NCBI GenBank assembly: GCA_016839875.1
Contig: JAEOTK010000175.1
Location: 1 to 31,851, forward strand
Direction of reading: 5' to 3'
Length of the DNA: 31,851 nucleotides
From: Candidatus Heimdallarchaeota archaeon
GTDB lineage: Archaea > Asgardarchaeota > Heimdallarchaeia > Heimdallarchaeales > Heimdallarchaeaceae
In this document: piece by piece, positions 17,014 to 26,050 of the stretch
Layout of the letters: the number at the start of each line of letters is the position of its first letter
How positions within the stretch are numbered: position 1 is the stretch's first letter
Notes under the pieces: generated by a model
Database searches by the model: none
Seen by the model: only the letters and a program-made list of their open reading frames with translations
What the model was told of the DNA's origin: nothing
Program-made: the position numbers and the translations under genes

Positions 17014-17670
17014 GTGTCTGTAGAAATTGACGATAATATTAAGAGACAAGTAAAAGAAATTTTCCAACACATGGAAAATAAAGTTTATGCTAAATTATTT
17101 GCTGACAAGGATAGATGTTTGACATGTGCGCAAACAAAGGAAATCCTTGAATTACTATCTGAATTAGCACCAGAAGGAATGCTTGTAATTGAAACATTTG
17201 ATAGAGGAGAAAGTCCTACTGAAATCGAGAAATATAAAATTGAACGTTATCCAACCATTATTTTACATGGTGACATAGAACACAATGTTGTATTTACTGG
17301 CATACCTAGTGGTTATGAATTTGGATCATTGGTAGAAGATATTTTAGATATTTCTGCTCGTAAAGTAACTTTGAAACCAGAAAATCTAGAAAAAATAAAG
17401 AAAATCGACAAACCAATGAAAATACAAGTTTTTGTGACACCAACCTGTCCATACTGTCCAGCAGCTGTCAGAATGGCTCACAAACTAGCTATGGCAAATC
17501 CAAATATTTATGGTGAAGCAGTAGAAGCTACTGAATTTCCAGCACTCTCCCAGAAATTCTATGTTATGGGAGTTCCAAAAACAGTAATCAATGAAGGTGC
17601 TGTTCAATTCGAGGGTGCTTATCCTGAAGATGATTTTGTAGAAAAAGTAATGGAAGCTTATAAGAAATAA
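17014..17670 (+). CDS. Protein disulfide oxidoreductase (PDO), two thioredoxin-like domains
   Basis: 218 residues, typical for archaeal PDO. Two fused thioredoxin folds: the N-terminal one has C35-L-T-C38 (in DRCLTCAQT), the C-terminal one has C145-P-Y-C148 (in VTPTCPYCPAAVRM), each followed by its cis-proline loop (RYPTIIL and GVPKTVI). The C-terminal CPYC pair is the usual redox-active site. It makes, reduces or shuffles disulfides in cytosolic proteins. The start is GTG 17014, supported by AGGTGA at 17002-17007. It follows the parvulin gene by 107 bp, both being folding helpers, but has its own promoter and a striking inverted repeat in front. Confidence 0.92.
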   Translation: MSVEIDDNIKRQVKEIFQHMENKVYAKLFADKDRCLTCAQTKEILELLSELAPEGMLVIETFDRGESPTEIEKYKIERYPTIILHGDIEHNVVFTGIPSGYEFGSLVEDILDISARKVTLKPENLEKIKKIDKPMKIQVFVTPTCPYCPAAVRMAHKLAMANPNIYGEAVEATEFPALSQKFYVMGVPKTVINEGAVQFEGAYPEDDFVEKVMEAYKK

Positions 17671-17687
17671 AACGAATTATTTCTTTT

Positions 17688-18794
17688 TTATTCTTCTTTT
17701 TTTTCCTCTTCTGTTGTTTCTACTTCATCAGTTTGTATTTCTGTTTCTTCTGGTTCAATAGTTTCTTCTGTTGTTTCTTCAACAGTTTTTTCCACTACTT
17801 CTGGCTCTGTAATTTCTTCTTCTTTTGTCTCTTCAGTAATTTCCTCTTCTTTGGGCTCTTCAACAACTTCAGGTTCTTTTGATTTCTTCTTTCTCTTTGA
17901 TTTCTTCTCTTCAGTATAGTATTCTTCCTCTTCTTCTACTTCTTCAAACTGACCTTTTTCTTTCTTCAGCTTCTTTATATTCTGCTGAACAACTTCCACA
18001 ATGGTATTCTTTTGAATTTCTACCTCGTTAATCTTTTTCTTTACATCTTCTTCTTCCAAAATCTGTTTATTGTCTTTATCCTCTTCTATAACGAGTGTTT
18101 CAATATAATCGTTCATCATGGTTAGTCTACTAGATAGTATTTTATAGGATTCAGCATCGTTTACTGAATCGATTAAAGGTACCATTCCTTGTAATTCCAA
18201 GAAATATTGTTGCAATTGTAGTGCATTCTGATCTAATTGGTCTATAGTTTGGAAAACCTTCTTTTCAATTTCCTTCTCTCTTTCATCGATTTTCATTTCT
18301 TTTTCTTCTCTTTTCTGCTCTTTTGGTTTCCAAACTAAAATGTGAAACTTTCCATAGAAGTAGAGAAGTATTGGTGTAGCAAATAGCATTAGAAATACTG
18401 GAATGTACATCATGAGAATAATTGCTGCTATTTCGTTCAATCCTTGAAGTGCTTGGAATAATGGAACTAGTGCGTTTTCAAATACTGCTACTGTTTTATA
18501 CAGAATAAGTAGAATTGCACTGTAAAAACCAACTATTGGGATTGAATATAGTAAAACCTTCAATAGTGATTTTAACATATCATATGTTGTTTGAAGTGAA
18601 ACTTCTTCTCTATATGAATAAATACACTCCGTAACTGCAATTAGAGCTACAAGAAAAGCTAACGGAATTTCGAATATTGCAAGAATAAGTGCATCCACAG
18701 AGAATAATGCAAGTAAAATTGCACTGAACACAGTTCCAACAATAATAGCAAAAACACTTTGATTAAGATTACGAGCCATCCTAGCATAAGGCAT
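17688..18794 (-). CDS. Four-helix membrane protein with cytoplasmic coiled coil and very acidic tail
   Basis: 368 residues, function unknown. Hydrophobic segments lie near residues 14-33, 35-58, 78-99 and 122-147. They are followed by a charged linker (KPKEQKREEKEMKIDEREKE), a helical region likely to form coiled coils (about 165-290), a basic patch (KKSKRKKKSK) and a tail of about 90 residues made mostly of Glu, Thr, Val and Lys in repeating EEIT/EVVE/EETTEE patterns. Such a tail should be disordered and could bind basic proteins or cations. ATG at 18794 is used; M6 is an alternative. The stop is 17 bp from the convergent PDO gene stop, and its promoter region is shared with the phosphoesterase gene at 18882. 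Confidence 0.75.
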   Translation of the reverse strand: MPYARMARNLNQSVFAIIVGTVFSAILLALFSVDALILAIFEIPLAFLVALIAVTECIYSYREEVSLQTTYDMLKSLLKVLLYSIPIVGFYSAILLILYKTVAVFENALVPLFQALQGLNEIAAIILMMYIPVFLMLFATPILLYFYGKFHILVWKPKEQKREEKEMKIDEREKEIEKKVFQTIDQLDQNALQLQQYFLELQGMVPLIDSVNDAESYKILSSRLTMMNDYIETLVIEEDKDNKQILEEEDVKKKINEVEIQKNTIVEVVQQNIKKLKKEKGQFEEVEEEEEYYTEEKKSKRKKKSKEPEVVEEPKEEEITEETKEEEITEPEVVEKTVEETTEETIEPEETEIQTDEVETTEEEKKEE

Positions 18795-18849
18795 GATTAC
18801 TAATTGGTGACGATTCTAAAAAAAGCTTTTGCACATAGGTAAAATTATT

Positions 18850-18859
18850 AAGTATAATT
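18850..18859 (+). promoter_or_regulatory. TATA box for the metallophosphoesterase gene
   Basis: AAGTATAATT is centred about 27 bp before ATG 18882 in the 87-bp divergent region. It predicts a leaderless transcript. Confidence 0.55.
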
Positions 18860-18881
18860 CAAAAATAACAATAGAAAACAT

Positions 18882-20186
18882 ATGAAAAGAAAAGCTGGAG
18901 TCACTGTTTTAACAATGTTAGTTGTTGTTCAAGTAGTTTTTAGTAATTATCAAATAACTGAAACCTTGGGTGTTGATCAAGGTCAATTTGAGAATAATTC
19001 CGAAATTAGCAGTTATTATGCTACATCACCATATGATTTTTTCAATGAATCAAAACATCCTAGGTATCCTCTTGTTAATAGGCCATTTGGAATGATTCAT
19101 TATCCAAATAAAGCAAATCCTGTCATAATTAGCTATGATGATAATTTCACCATAATGGTTAATGCATCCTCTGCAACAACAGATTGGGAATTCATTCTTA
19201 CAAATGGTTCCTTAAGCATAGATCTTGATATAGTCACTTCCGAATTCAAAGGGAATTATTGGCATTTCTTTGTTGAACCTTCACTTCAAATTGAAGGCTT
19301 GTATGATTTACAACTGAATTGTAGTGCTGGGGATGATTATCAAACACATGCTGTAAATATAGTAGAAGAGAAAGAATATCCATTTTCCTTCTTGCAAGTA
19401 TCTGATATGCATTTTCCAACTTATTTGGGGACAAATGCAAACTCAACACAAATATTCTTCGAAGAACTTGAGACTATAAAGACACTAGATATTGATTTTG
19501 TTTTATGCATCGGTGATTTACAACAGGGTCCTCAATGGATGTTTCTGAATCCAGTAGATGATAGACCCATGAGTGGAGAAAGCCAACTTAAGCTTGGGTT
19601 ATGGGGTTTGGATTTATTCAATCTCCCTGTTTATTATGTTATGGGAAATCATGAAGTTTCACAATCAACTTTAGTTCCAGACAATCTAAAAGAAGTTTGG
19701 CATAAATATCTAGGACCAACAAGATACCAGAACTTTACTTATCTAGATTGGTCGTTTTTGGGCTTTGGTTCTTCAATGGATTACCTATTAACACAAAATG
19801 AAGCAGATACATTCAGGTCCATAATAGAAGCAGAATCAAATAAAGCTAATGTACTATACTATCATTACAATTTTGGTTATCAAGCTTCAAGTATACTCAC
19901 TACTTACCCCATTGAAGTTGCATTATTTGGCCATACCCACGATCCAGAAGTCAATCCAACAGATTATACTGTATATAATGATGCAGGAGCATTTTATCAA
20001 CGTGAATATTCAGTTCTGAGTGTTATTGATGCTACTACAATAGAAATAGAAGGTCAAACCTTCAACTTCAGTCCTCTAAAACAATATACTCCTGAAGAAA
20101 CAGCATCATATTCATTCTTTGCAACTCTAATATCTGTTCTATTCCTAATTCCTATTCTCAGAAAATCAAAGAAAACGACAAAGTAA
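18882..20186 (+). CDS. Secreted, membrane-anchored calcineurin-like metallophosphoesterase
   Basis: 434 residues. A signal peptide (residues 1-22), a beta-rich N-terminal domain (about 65-165, Ig-like), a metallophosphoesterase domain (about 168-375) and a C-terminal hydrophobic helix (YSFFATLISVLFLIPIL) followed by RKSKKTTK. All ligands of the two-metal site are present: D175 and H177 (SDMHF), D212 (GDLQQG), N256 and H257 (GNHE), H328 (YYHYN), H351 and H353 (GHTHD). The catalytic domain should face outside, held by the C-terminal helix. Substrates could be phosphomonoesters, phosphodiesters or nucleotides. It is similar in plan to the EEP protein at 12443: both are extracellular, Ig-like plus phosphoesterase. 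Confidence 0.88.
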   Translation: MKRKAGVTVLTMLVVVQVVFSNYQITETLGVDQGQFENNSEISSYYATSPYDFFNESKHPRYPLVNRPFGMIHYPNKANPVIISYDDNFTIMVNASSATTDWEFILTNGSLSIDLDIVTSEFKGNYWHFFVEPSLQIEGLYDLQLNCSAGDDYQTHAVNIVEEKEYPFSFLQVSDMHFPTYLGTNANSTQIFFEELETIKTLDIDFVLCIGDLQQGPQWMFLNPVDDRPMSGESQLKLGLWGLDLFNLPVYYVMGNHEVSQSTLVPDNLKEVWHKYLGPTRYQNFTYLDWSFLGFGSSMDYLLTQNEADTFRSIIEAESNKANVLYYHYNFGYQASSILTTYPIEVALFGHTHDPEVNPTDYTVYNDAGAFYQREYSVLSVIDATTIEIEGQTFNFSPLKQYTPEETASYSFFATLISVLFLIPILRKSKKTTK

Positions 20187-20292
20187 AGCTTCTTCTTTCC
20201 TATTTTCTTATTTTTTGTGGTCAAATTTATATTTAACAAAAGTATCATAAACATGTCATCATTAAATTCCATGACTCAAAAGGCGAAAAAAA

Positions 20293-21588
20293 ATGCTCGA
20301 ATCACAGAGATATAAAACAACATTAAATAAAGTTTTTTCAGAGCAAACCAAACTTGAATTTCAATTACAGGTTGAAAGAGAATTAGCGAATGCTAATTTC
20401 CAAGTTGGGAAGATTCCAAAAGAAGCTAATGAAATTATACAACAAAAATGTACTCCTGAGTTCGTTAAGTTGTTAAGAGTAAAGGAAATTGAGAAGGAAA
20501 TTCATCACGATATTATGAGTTTGGTAAAAGCAATAGCGGAACAATGTGGCGACTATGGTGGGTATATTCATCTTGGTGCTACATCCTATGACATTCAAGA
20601 TACTGTTAGAGGTTTACAGCTTACAAAATCGAAAGAAGCAATACTTCAGACTATTGATAAGACTATAGAAATAGTAGCAGATTTGGCAAAGGAACATAAG
20701 AATCTTGTCTGTATTGGAAGAACACACGGAGCTCATGCAGTACCTACAACTTATGGTATGAAATTTGGCAATTTTTTCAATGAATTATTGTTGGCTAAAG
20801 AGGCTCTACAAGATGCTCAAGTGAATTTCGGTAAGATGTCAGGTGCAGTAGGAACTTATGCATCCTTTGAAGATGATTCAGTGGAAACAATAGTTCTTGA
20901 GAACCTTGGACTTACAAAACAACCTATAACAACTCAAGTTATTACAAGAGTTATAATTTCCAAATATGTATATGCTTTGGGCTTAATCGCTACTGTTCTA
21001 GATCATTTTGCTAGAGAAATAAGGAACCTTCAACGTACAGAAATTGATGAATTGAGAGAATCTTTTACTTCTAAGCAAGTTGGATCATCAACAATGCCTC
21101 AAAAAAAGAATCCAGAGAAAAGCGAAAGAATCTGTGGTTTAGCACGAGTTATCAGAAGTAATATTCAAACCTCATTAGATAATATTTGTTTGGAGCACGA
21201 AAGAGATTTGACAAATTCAAGCTCTGAAAGAATTATTCTGGCAGAAGTTTCAATTTTGACTCACTATATTCTTCTACAGATGAATAATGTCTTATCTTCT
21301 TTAAGTTTCAATTTAGAGAAAATAAAGGAAAATCTCTTCATGAAGAAAGGAGCACAATGCGCAGAGAATCTTATGATAAAGTTAACAGATAAGATTGGAC
21401 GGCAGAATGCTCATGAATTGCTGAAACAGCTTTCATCTGAAGAAAACTTCATTAAGGCAGTAAAACGAAACGAAACAATTTCAGAACATCTTTCTGAAAA
21501 GGAAATAGAAACCATATTGGATCCTTCTTCTTACGTAGGTATAGCTGTTCAGATTGTTGAAAATCTGGTTTCTTCTAACAGAAAATAG
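20293..21588 (+). CDS. purB: Adenylosuccinate lyase (fumarase/aspartase superfamily)
   Basis: 431 residues, normal length. It removes fumarate from SAICAR and adenylosuccinate in purine synthesis. Motifs are H71 in EIHHDIMSLV, HLGATSYDIQDT (93-104), GRTHGAHAVP (142-151, acid/base histidine region), and the superfamily signature GSSTMPQKKNPEKSE (264-278) on the mobile loop with the catalytic serine. LEHERDLTNSSSERI after the signature is characteristic of adenylosuccinate lyase rather than argininosuccinate lyase, although MPQKKNP itself resembles the latter. ATG at 20293 is the only good start. It is convergent with the TPR gene, with 30 bp between the stops. Confidence 0.9.
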   Translation: MLESQRYKTTLNKVFSEQTKLEFQLQVERELANANFQVGKIPKEANEIIQQKCTPEFVKLLRVKEIEKEIHHDIMSLVKAIAEQCGDYGGYIHLGATSYDIQDTVRGLQLTKSKEAILQTIDKTIEIVADLAKEHKNLVCIGRTHGAHAVPTTYGMKFGNFFNELLLAKEALQDAQVNFGKMSGAVGTYASFEDDSVETIVLENLGLTKQPITTQVITRVIISKYVYALGLIATVLDHFAREIRNLQRTEIDELRESFTSKQVGSSTMPQKKNPEKSERICGLARVIRSNIQTSLDNICLEHERDLTNSSSERIILAEVSILTHYILLQMNNVLSSLSFNLEKIKENLFMKKGAQCAENLMIKLTDKIGRQNAHELLKQLSSEENFIKAVKRNETISEHLSEKEIETILDPSSYVGIAVQIVENLVSSNRK

Positions 21589-21618
21589 AAAAAAACACTA
21601 TGATATTCGATCTATCTC

Positions 21619-24147
21619 TCAATTTCCTTTTTGATATAAACTTTGGAGTATTTCTCTTTCAGTAGATAGTAGGTTTTCTAAGAATAGAGCTCTATTAGAT
21701 TTTTCGAGCATTTCCATCAAAGCTTCTTCTGGAGAATCGTATTTCTTTGGGGAACCAAAGATTGATTGTATTTTGGTTCCTTCCTGCCCTTCCCACTCAC
21801 TGATATTGAATTGTAAAACTAGAAGAAGGTTACCAAATTCTTCAATTCCTGTACTAGCGAAATACTCTGAGGCTTGTACGATTATTTCATTGTAATCTCT
21901 CTGTCCTTTGGTTATTAGTTGCCAAAGAAGATCTACTAAGAACTTGAGCCCTTTAAGATAATAGTAATTTGTTTCAGATACTATACCATTGATGAGACCA
22001 ATATAATTGTTGATTTCCTCAGAAACAAAAGGTTGATTGAGATCGTCCTTATTCACTAGTACAATGGAACGAATAAGATTGAAAAGTGTACCAACAGAGA
22101 TAAGTTTATCCTCTTCTAAAGCCTTTTGTAGAGTACTAACTAGTTTTGAATATCCTTCTTCAAACTGATTAGCATGTAGAAGTTTGAGCCCTTCTAGATA
22201 TGAAATCCAAATCTCTGAAACTGTGAATCCTTCAGTATGTCTTTCTTTGAGTTTAGTTATTATCTCGTCGAAAAGCTCTTCCTCACCACTATAGATATAG
22301 AGTAAACCTTTTTCTAGAGAAACTTGATCATTAAATAATTCTAGATTAAATTCTTGTAGAATTCTCTCTGCAGCTTTATAATCATCTTTTGTTTCCTCAT
22401 AGTTGTCCCTAATTTGATTAATCCGAGCTCTGTTAAGATTGATTATTACATGCTCAATTAGATTATTTGATTCATCCATTAAACCTTGAACTTTTTTGTA
22501 TCTAGAAAGGCTTTCTCGGAAATCACCTTTAACAGCAAGTATATCAGCTATTTTCCTTAAGCATCGTACCCTTTTATTTCTGTCAAAGACATCAGAGTAA
22601 TGACTGTACGAAGATCGTAATTTAACTAGAGCTTCATCAAATCTTCCTGCTAAAATATCGAAAGAGGATTGAAGTTCTTTTATTTCTGCAATTTTCATAC
22701 TATCAGATATTTTTAGATAGAAGTTCTTTGCATTGTCCAGATGTTTTGCTGCCTTTGAAGTATCACCTAAACGAGTATAAGCTTCTGTTATCACTATATC
22801 GCAATTAGCTTGACTTTCTTCGTCACCGACTTCAAAATAAAGTATTTGACATGCTTGCAGTATCTGTATTTGCTTAGTTATGTTTTCATTTCTATTGATT
22901 GCTATTTCTGCTCGTAATCTTAAAGCATCAGCTTTACCTCTTTGATATAGAATCTCTTCAGATAGAGTTTCAATTTTGTCTATCCTTGATAAAGCACTTT
23001 CTATGTTACCTTGTCGATAATCACTTTCAGCTATCTGAACTAAAGCTTTGGTGAATTGTCTTTTGTTTGCTATATTCATTACTTGATTATACGCTCTATC
23101 GTAAATTTCCTGAGCTTTGTCCTTTTCATTTGTAATGACATAACTACCTGCAATTGCTAGTAATGACATAAATCCTCTATTGTAGTCTCTATATTGATTT
23201 GCCAAAGCATATGCCATATTAAGACTATCTCTCGCCTGGTTATGTTGTCCAAGTTTTGTAAGTATTTGTCCTCTTACGAAATGTGCTTTTCCGAGGTAAT
23301 AAAGTGATATTCCCTGCAATCTATCTACTGTTTGAGCAGCTAGAATGTTTCCAGTTTTTAATTCTCCCTTAAGGAGATGAACATTAGAAATACCAATGTC
23401 TACTGCTCCAGTTAGAGGTATGTTGCCAAGATTCTCAGCTAATTCTTGGGCTTGTGTATAGATTTTTTCTGAAGCAATAAAATCTGAAGATTCCAGCTTT
23501 TGTTCTCCAATGGTTAGAAGTGCTATAAGCTGCCAATATTGATCCTTTACCTCTCTACGACTTTCGAAGAAATCCTCAATTTTTTTCAAACCAGCAATGT
23601 TATTTGCTGATTGAAATTCTATTAAACCTTCTGTGAATTCTTTCAATTCTTGTAGCTGTTTGGGTATTAAACGAACATTTCTTGTATCGAAAATGGCATT
23701 CAATATACTTCTGTAATTGTCTAGATTCTCTGTACTCCCAATTAAGAGCTTTAGATATACTACCCAAAAAATAGCTTCAATTTGTGGTATCAGATCTGAG
23801 CCTTCATTCTCTATAATCTGTTGGAGATTGCTAATAGCTTCATCAATTTCGCCGATTTCAAATAAAGCTACACTACCCCATACTTGTGTTCCAACAATAG
23901 ATTCAGTTATGCATTTGATGGAAAGATCATACTGACCAACCATAACACCAATCTTACTTGCTAGGTATTTCAGTTCTTCATCATTTTCATAAACGGGATC
24001 ATCAACAATGTTCCATAAGATTCTTCCTATGTTCTTTGAAGCTTCAGGAGCGAATTTTCCTTCTAATGCTTGGCTTAAAAATTCTGATAGTTCTGGGCTA
24101 ATTCGGTTTCGATGAGCTGCTATCTCAGGTGGTATAGTTTCGGCCAT
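21619..24147 (-). CDS. Large TPR-repeat protein
   Basis: 842 residues, all helical, with no signal peptide, membrane segment or enzyme domain. Helix pairs with TPR spacing (small residues at positions 8, 20 and 27, ALA/AYA patterns) run through nearly the whole length; clear ones read LGQHNQARDSLNMAYALANQ, RQGNIESALSRIDKIETLSE, LGDTSKAAKHLDNAKNFYLK and KGDFRESLSRYKKVQGLMDE. It should be a cytoplasmic scaffold binding peptides or partner proteins. Archaea of this kind carry many such proteins and the partner here is unknown. ATG at 24147 is followed directly by a conserved-looking helix; a TATA-like sequence lies about 25 bp before it. Confidence 0.82.
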   Translation of the reverse strand: MAETIPPEIAAHRNRISPELSEFLSQALEGKFAPEASKNIGRILWNIVDDPVYENDEELKYLASKIGVMVGQYDLSIKCITESIVGTQVWGSVALFEIGEIDEAISNLQQIIENEGSDLIPQIEAIFWVVYLKLLIGSTENLDNYRSILNAIFDTRNVRLIPKQLQELKEFTEGLIEFQSANNIAGLKKIEDFFESRREVKDQYWQLIALLTIGEQKLESSDFIASEKIYTQAQELAENLGNIPLTGAVDIGISNVHLLKGELKTGNILAAQTVDRLQGISLYYLGKAHFVRGQILTKLGQHNQARDSLNMAYALANQYRDYNRGFMSLLAIAGSYVITNEKDKAQEIYDRAYNQVMNIANKRQFTKALVQIAESDYRQGNIESALSRIDKIETLSEEILYQRGKADALRLRAEIAINRNENITKQIQILQACQILYFEVGDEESQANCDIVITEAYTRLGDTSKAAKHLDNAKNFYLKISDSMKIAEIKELQSSFDILAGRFDEALVKLRSSYSHYSDVFDRNKRVRCLRKIADILAVKGDFRESLSRYKKVQGLMDESNNLIEHVIINLNRARINQIRDNYEETKDDYKAAERILQEFNLELFNDQVSLEKGLLYIYSGEEELFDEIITKLKERHTEGFTVSEIWISYLEGLKLLHANQFEEGYSKLVSTLQKALEEDKLISVGTLFNLIRSIVLVNKDDLNQPFVSEEINNYIGLINGIVSETNYYYLKGLKFLVDLLWQLITKGQRDYNEIIVQASEYFASTGIEEFGNLLLVLQFNISEWEGQEGTKIQSIFGSPKKYDSPEEALMEMLEKSNRALFLENLLSTEREILQSLYQKGN

Positions 24148-24214
24148 GAAAAATCCTCAAATACTTTAATCTATAGAGATATCAGAAACAAAATACAAAA
24201 ACTTTATGTAAATG

Positions 24215-24463
24215 CTAAGAGGTTTTCAATGCCTCTAGATTTATGTTTAAAACTTGGCTAACTCCAGGTACTCGCTCTTTAAGTACTTTTTCAACATATC
24301 CTGTTAGAGTTAATTGGCTATATGGACATCCACGACAAGCACCTTGTAATTCTACTCTTACTATTCCGGTCTCTTCATCTACATCGACAAGTTCTATGTC
24401 TCCGCCATCTTGTTGTAGAGCTACTCGTATTTCGTTTAGTGTTGCTTGAACTTTATCTTTCAT
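24215..24463 (-). CDS. NifU-like Fe-S scaffold/carrier protein
   Basis: 82 residues, a stand-alone NifU C-terminal domain. It has LQQDGGDIELVDVDEETGIV and LQGACRGCPYSQLTL with the cluster-binding cysteines C43 and C46, followed by the amphipathic helix ending LKERVPGVSQVL. Such proteins accept or deliver [4Fe-4S] clusters. ATG at 24463 is chosen: the GTGATT just before it works as a ribosome site, and the TATA box further up predicts a leader of about 20 bases. GTG at 24472 is a possible alternative. Confidence 0.92.
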   Translation of the reverse strand: MKDKVQATLNEIRVALQQDGGDIELVDVDEETGIVRVELQGACRGCPYSQLTLTGYVEKVLKERVPGVSQVLNINLEALKTS

Positions 24464-24504
24464 AATAATCACAATTATTTTAGTTGACTATGCTATCAGT
24501 ATTG

Positions 24505-24516
24505 CATTTATAAAAT
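24505..24516 (-). promoter_or_regulatory. TATA box for the NifU-like gene
   Basis: TTTTATAAATGC on the minus strand. It is centred about 47 bp before ATG 24463, so the message should carry a leader of about 20 bases, in agreement with the GTGATT ribosome site. Confidence 0.6.
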
Positions 24517-24586
24517 ATGTCTTCTATACAAAATTGTCAAGGAAAGAATGAAGATCTGCGAGGGCAAAAAGATGGGTTCATTCAAA

Positions 24587-25141
24587 TTAGATTGATTCCA
24601 GCTTCCTGAATAGTTGGCTTGTAAAAGGTACTAGAGCAATGATAACATCTCTCTTGAAGACATCCTTTCTTAATACTCTATTACCAGTAAAAAGAGCTGA
24701 AGCTCCTCCTTTTTTCTTTGTATTTTCTTCTTCTGCTAATTCATCTATGATTTCTCCTAATTCTTTCTCTTTATTTTCTGTCAGTCTATCATATATTATT
24801 GAAGGTAATGGCATACGACCCCCTCCTGCTATTGATCTTTTACCATCTTTGTCTGTAACATTTACATACCAAGTAAGAAAAGCTCCAAATTGGTCTTTGC
24901 TTATTCCTCCTTCTAGACTTACATAGAAATCAGCTTGTTCCTTTTTCAGTGCAATTTCTACTCTTCTATTTGCTGATTCTAATGTCTGTTCTGCTGATAA
25001 TGGTTGTATCTGAACTAGTGGTTGATCCTTTAAATCAAGCCCTTTTATCTCAAAATTGTCAAAATATGCTTTAAAAGCTTCTTGAACTGCTTGTATTTTA
25101 ACTGGATTCTCGGAACAAACTATAATTTTCATGACTTTCAT
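24587..25141 (-). CDS. yjjX: Inosine/xanthosine triphosphatase, YjjX/DUF84 family
   Basis: 184 residues. House-cleaning NTPase that hydrolyses ITP and XTP to keep deaminated purines out of nucleic acids. Motifs are IIVCSENPVKIQAV at the N-terminus (nucleotide loop), PLSAEQTLESANRRVEIAL, FYVSLEGGI (metal-binding acidic residue), AFLTWYVNVTDKDGKRSIAGGGRMPLP and the LGEIIDEL helix. The start may be ATG 25141 or ATG 25132 (three codons shorter); a longer open frame to 25180 lacks homology. It is divergent from the zinc-ribbon gene at 25207. Confidence 0.85.
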   Translation of the reverse strand: MKVMKIIVCSENPVKIQAVQEAFKAYFDNFEIKGLDLKDQPLVQIQPLSAEQTLESANRRVEIALKKEQADFYVSLEGGISKDQFGAFLTWYVNVTDKDGKRSIAGGGRMPLPSIIYDRLTENKEKELGEIIDELAEEENTKKKGGASALFTGNRVLRKDVFKRDVIIALVPFTSQLFRKLESI

Positions 25142-25206
25142 ATAAATGCAAAAGATTATCTTTTTTAAGGATAACTTCAAAACTATAATAAGAAAGGTGT
25201 ACTATT

Positions 25207-26034
25207 ATGGAAGAATGTCATTACTGTAGAAACCCTGTACAACCACATTGGAATTTTTGTCGTAAATGTGGAGCTAGATTAATCCATAGAGAAGAAAAAG
25301 AAGAGCTTGTTATCAAAGAAGAAGTTGTTGAAATAGCTAGAGAAGACCCTGATTCACCTACTGGGATGATTTACGAGCCTTTAGAAGTGGAAGAAATAGA
25401 AATGGATGAGAAGGAGGAAGAAAGGGAACTAACCGATGAGGAATTAGTGGAAAGAATAGCTGATGTAATTATTAAAAGAGAAGAATTCAATGCTCTACTT
25501 AAGAAAAAGTCCGATTTGGATGATGAAATTAACAAATTACTTGACAGGGTAAAAAACAAACTTGTCCCCAGGGACGAAGCATTACCTCGTATTAAGAAAT
25601 TAAAAGATGAAGTGGAAGAAGTTTCTGTCAAAGAGAAGGGCTTCGAGAATTTCTCGGCAATTCTACCAATTGAGGAAATAATTGAAGATAGAAGCAATTT
25701 ACGTTCAAAACTGAAAAAACTATCCGCACTCAAGGGGGATAAAGCAGTAAGCAAAGCAACTTTGGAAGAAATGGAAACCAAATTCAAGAAGAATATCGAG
25801 AATCTAACTCTTAAGTTAAATATTGAATTGGCAAAAATGAGAAAAACTTTCGATGCTCTTGAAAGAAAGATGAAATCACTTCAGAGAGAACTTGAAGTGC
25901 TGTATGTAAATTCCCAGACAGGAGAATTGTCTGAATCTGAATATACAAAACACAAACAAGAGAAATCAATTGAAATTGATAGAATGAAAAAAGTCAGCAC
26001 TACAGTTGCAAATATACTAGCAGAAGCTAGATGA
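25207..26034 (+). CDS. Zinc-ribbon, coiled-coil protein of unknown function
   Basis: 275 residues. A zinc ribbon at the N-terminus (C4-x2-C7 and C18-x2-C21), a very acidic linker (about 28-80), then long charged helices with heptad spacing (about 80-130 and 185-270). No catalytic motifs, no membrane segment. It may be an oligomeric scaffold. The ribosome site AAAGGTG (25193-25199) precedes ATG 25207, and the same AAAGGTG precedes the next gene, which starts 16 bp downstream, so the two form an operon with leadered translation. Confidence 0.8.
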   Translation: MEECHYCRNPVQPHWNFCRKCGARLIHREEKEELVIKEEVVEIAREDPDSPTGMIYEPLEVEEIEMDEKEEERELTDEELVERIADVIIKREEFNALLKKKSDLDDEINKLLDRVKNKLVPRDEALPRIKKLKDEVEEVSVKEKGFENFSAILPIEEIIEDRSNLRSKLKKLSALKGDKAVSKATLEEMETKFKKNIENLTLKLNIELAKMRKTFDALERKMKSLQRELEVLYVNSQTGELSESEYTKHKQEKSIEIDRMKKVSTTVANILAEAR

Positions 26035-26050
26035 GAAAGGTGTTCAGAAT

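Noticed and set aside
17691..17970. Possible tandem repeat or CRISPR-like array in the T/C-rich stretch
   Set aside because: The short repeated pattern comes from Glu/Thr/Lys codons of the acidic protein tail; there is no regular repeat-spacer structure.
20293..21588. Argininosuccinate lyase, suggested by MPQKKNP
   Set aside because: HERDLTNSSSERI and the rest of the protein match adenylosuccinate lyase, and no arginine-biosynthesis gene is nearby.
25371..25787. Ser-rich minus-strand open frame inside the coiled-coil gene
   Set aside because: It is the complement of Glu/Lys-rich codons of the real gene, without a start signal or recognisable fold.
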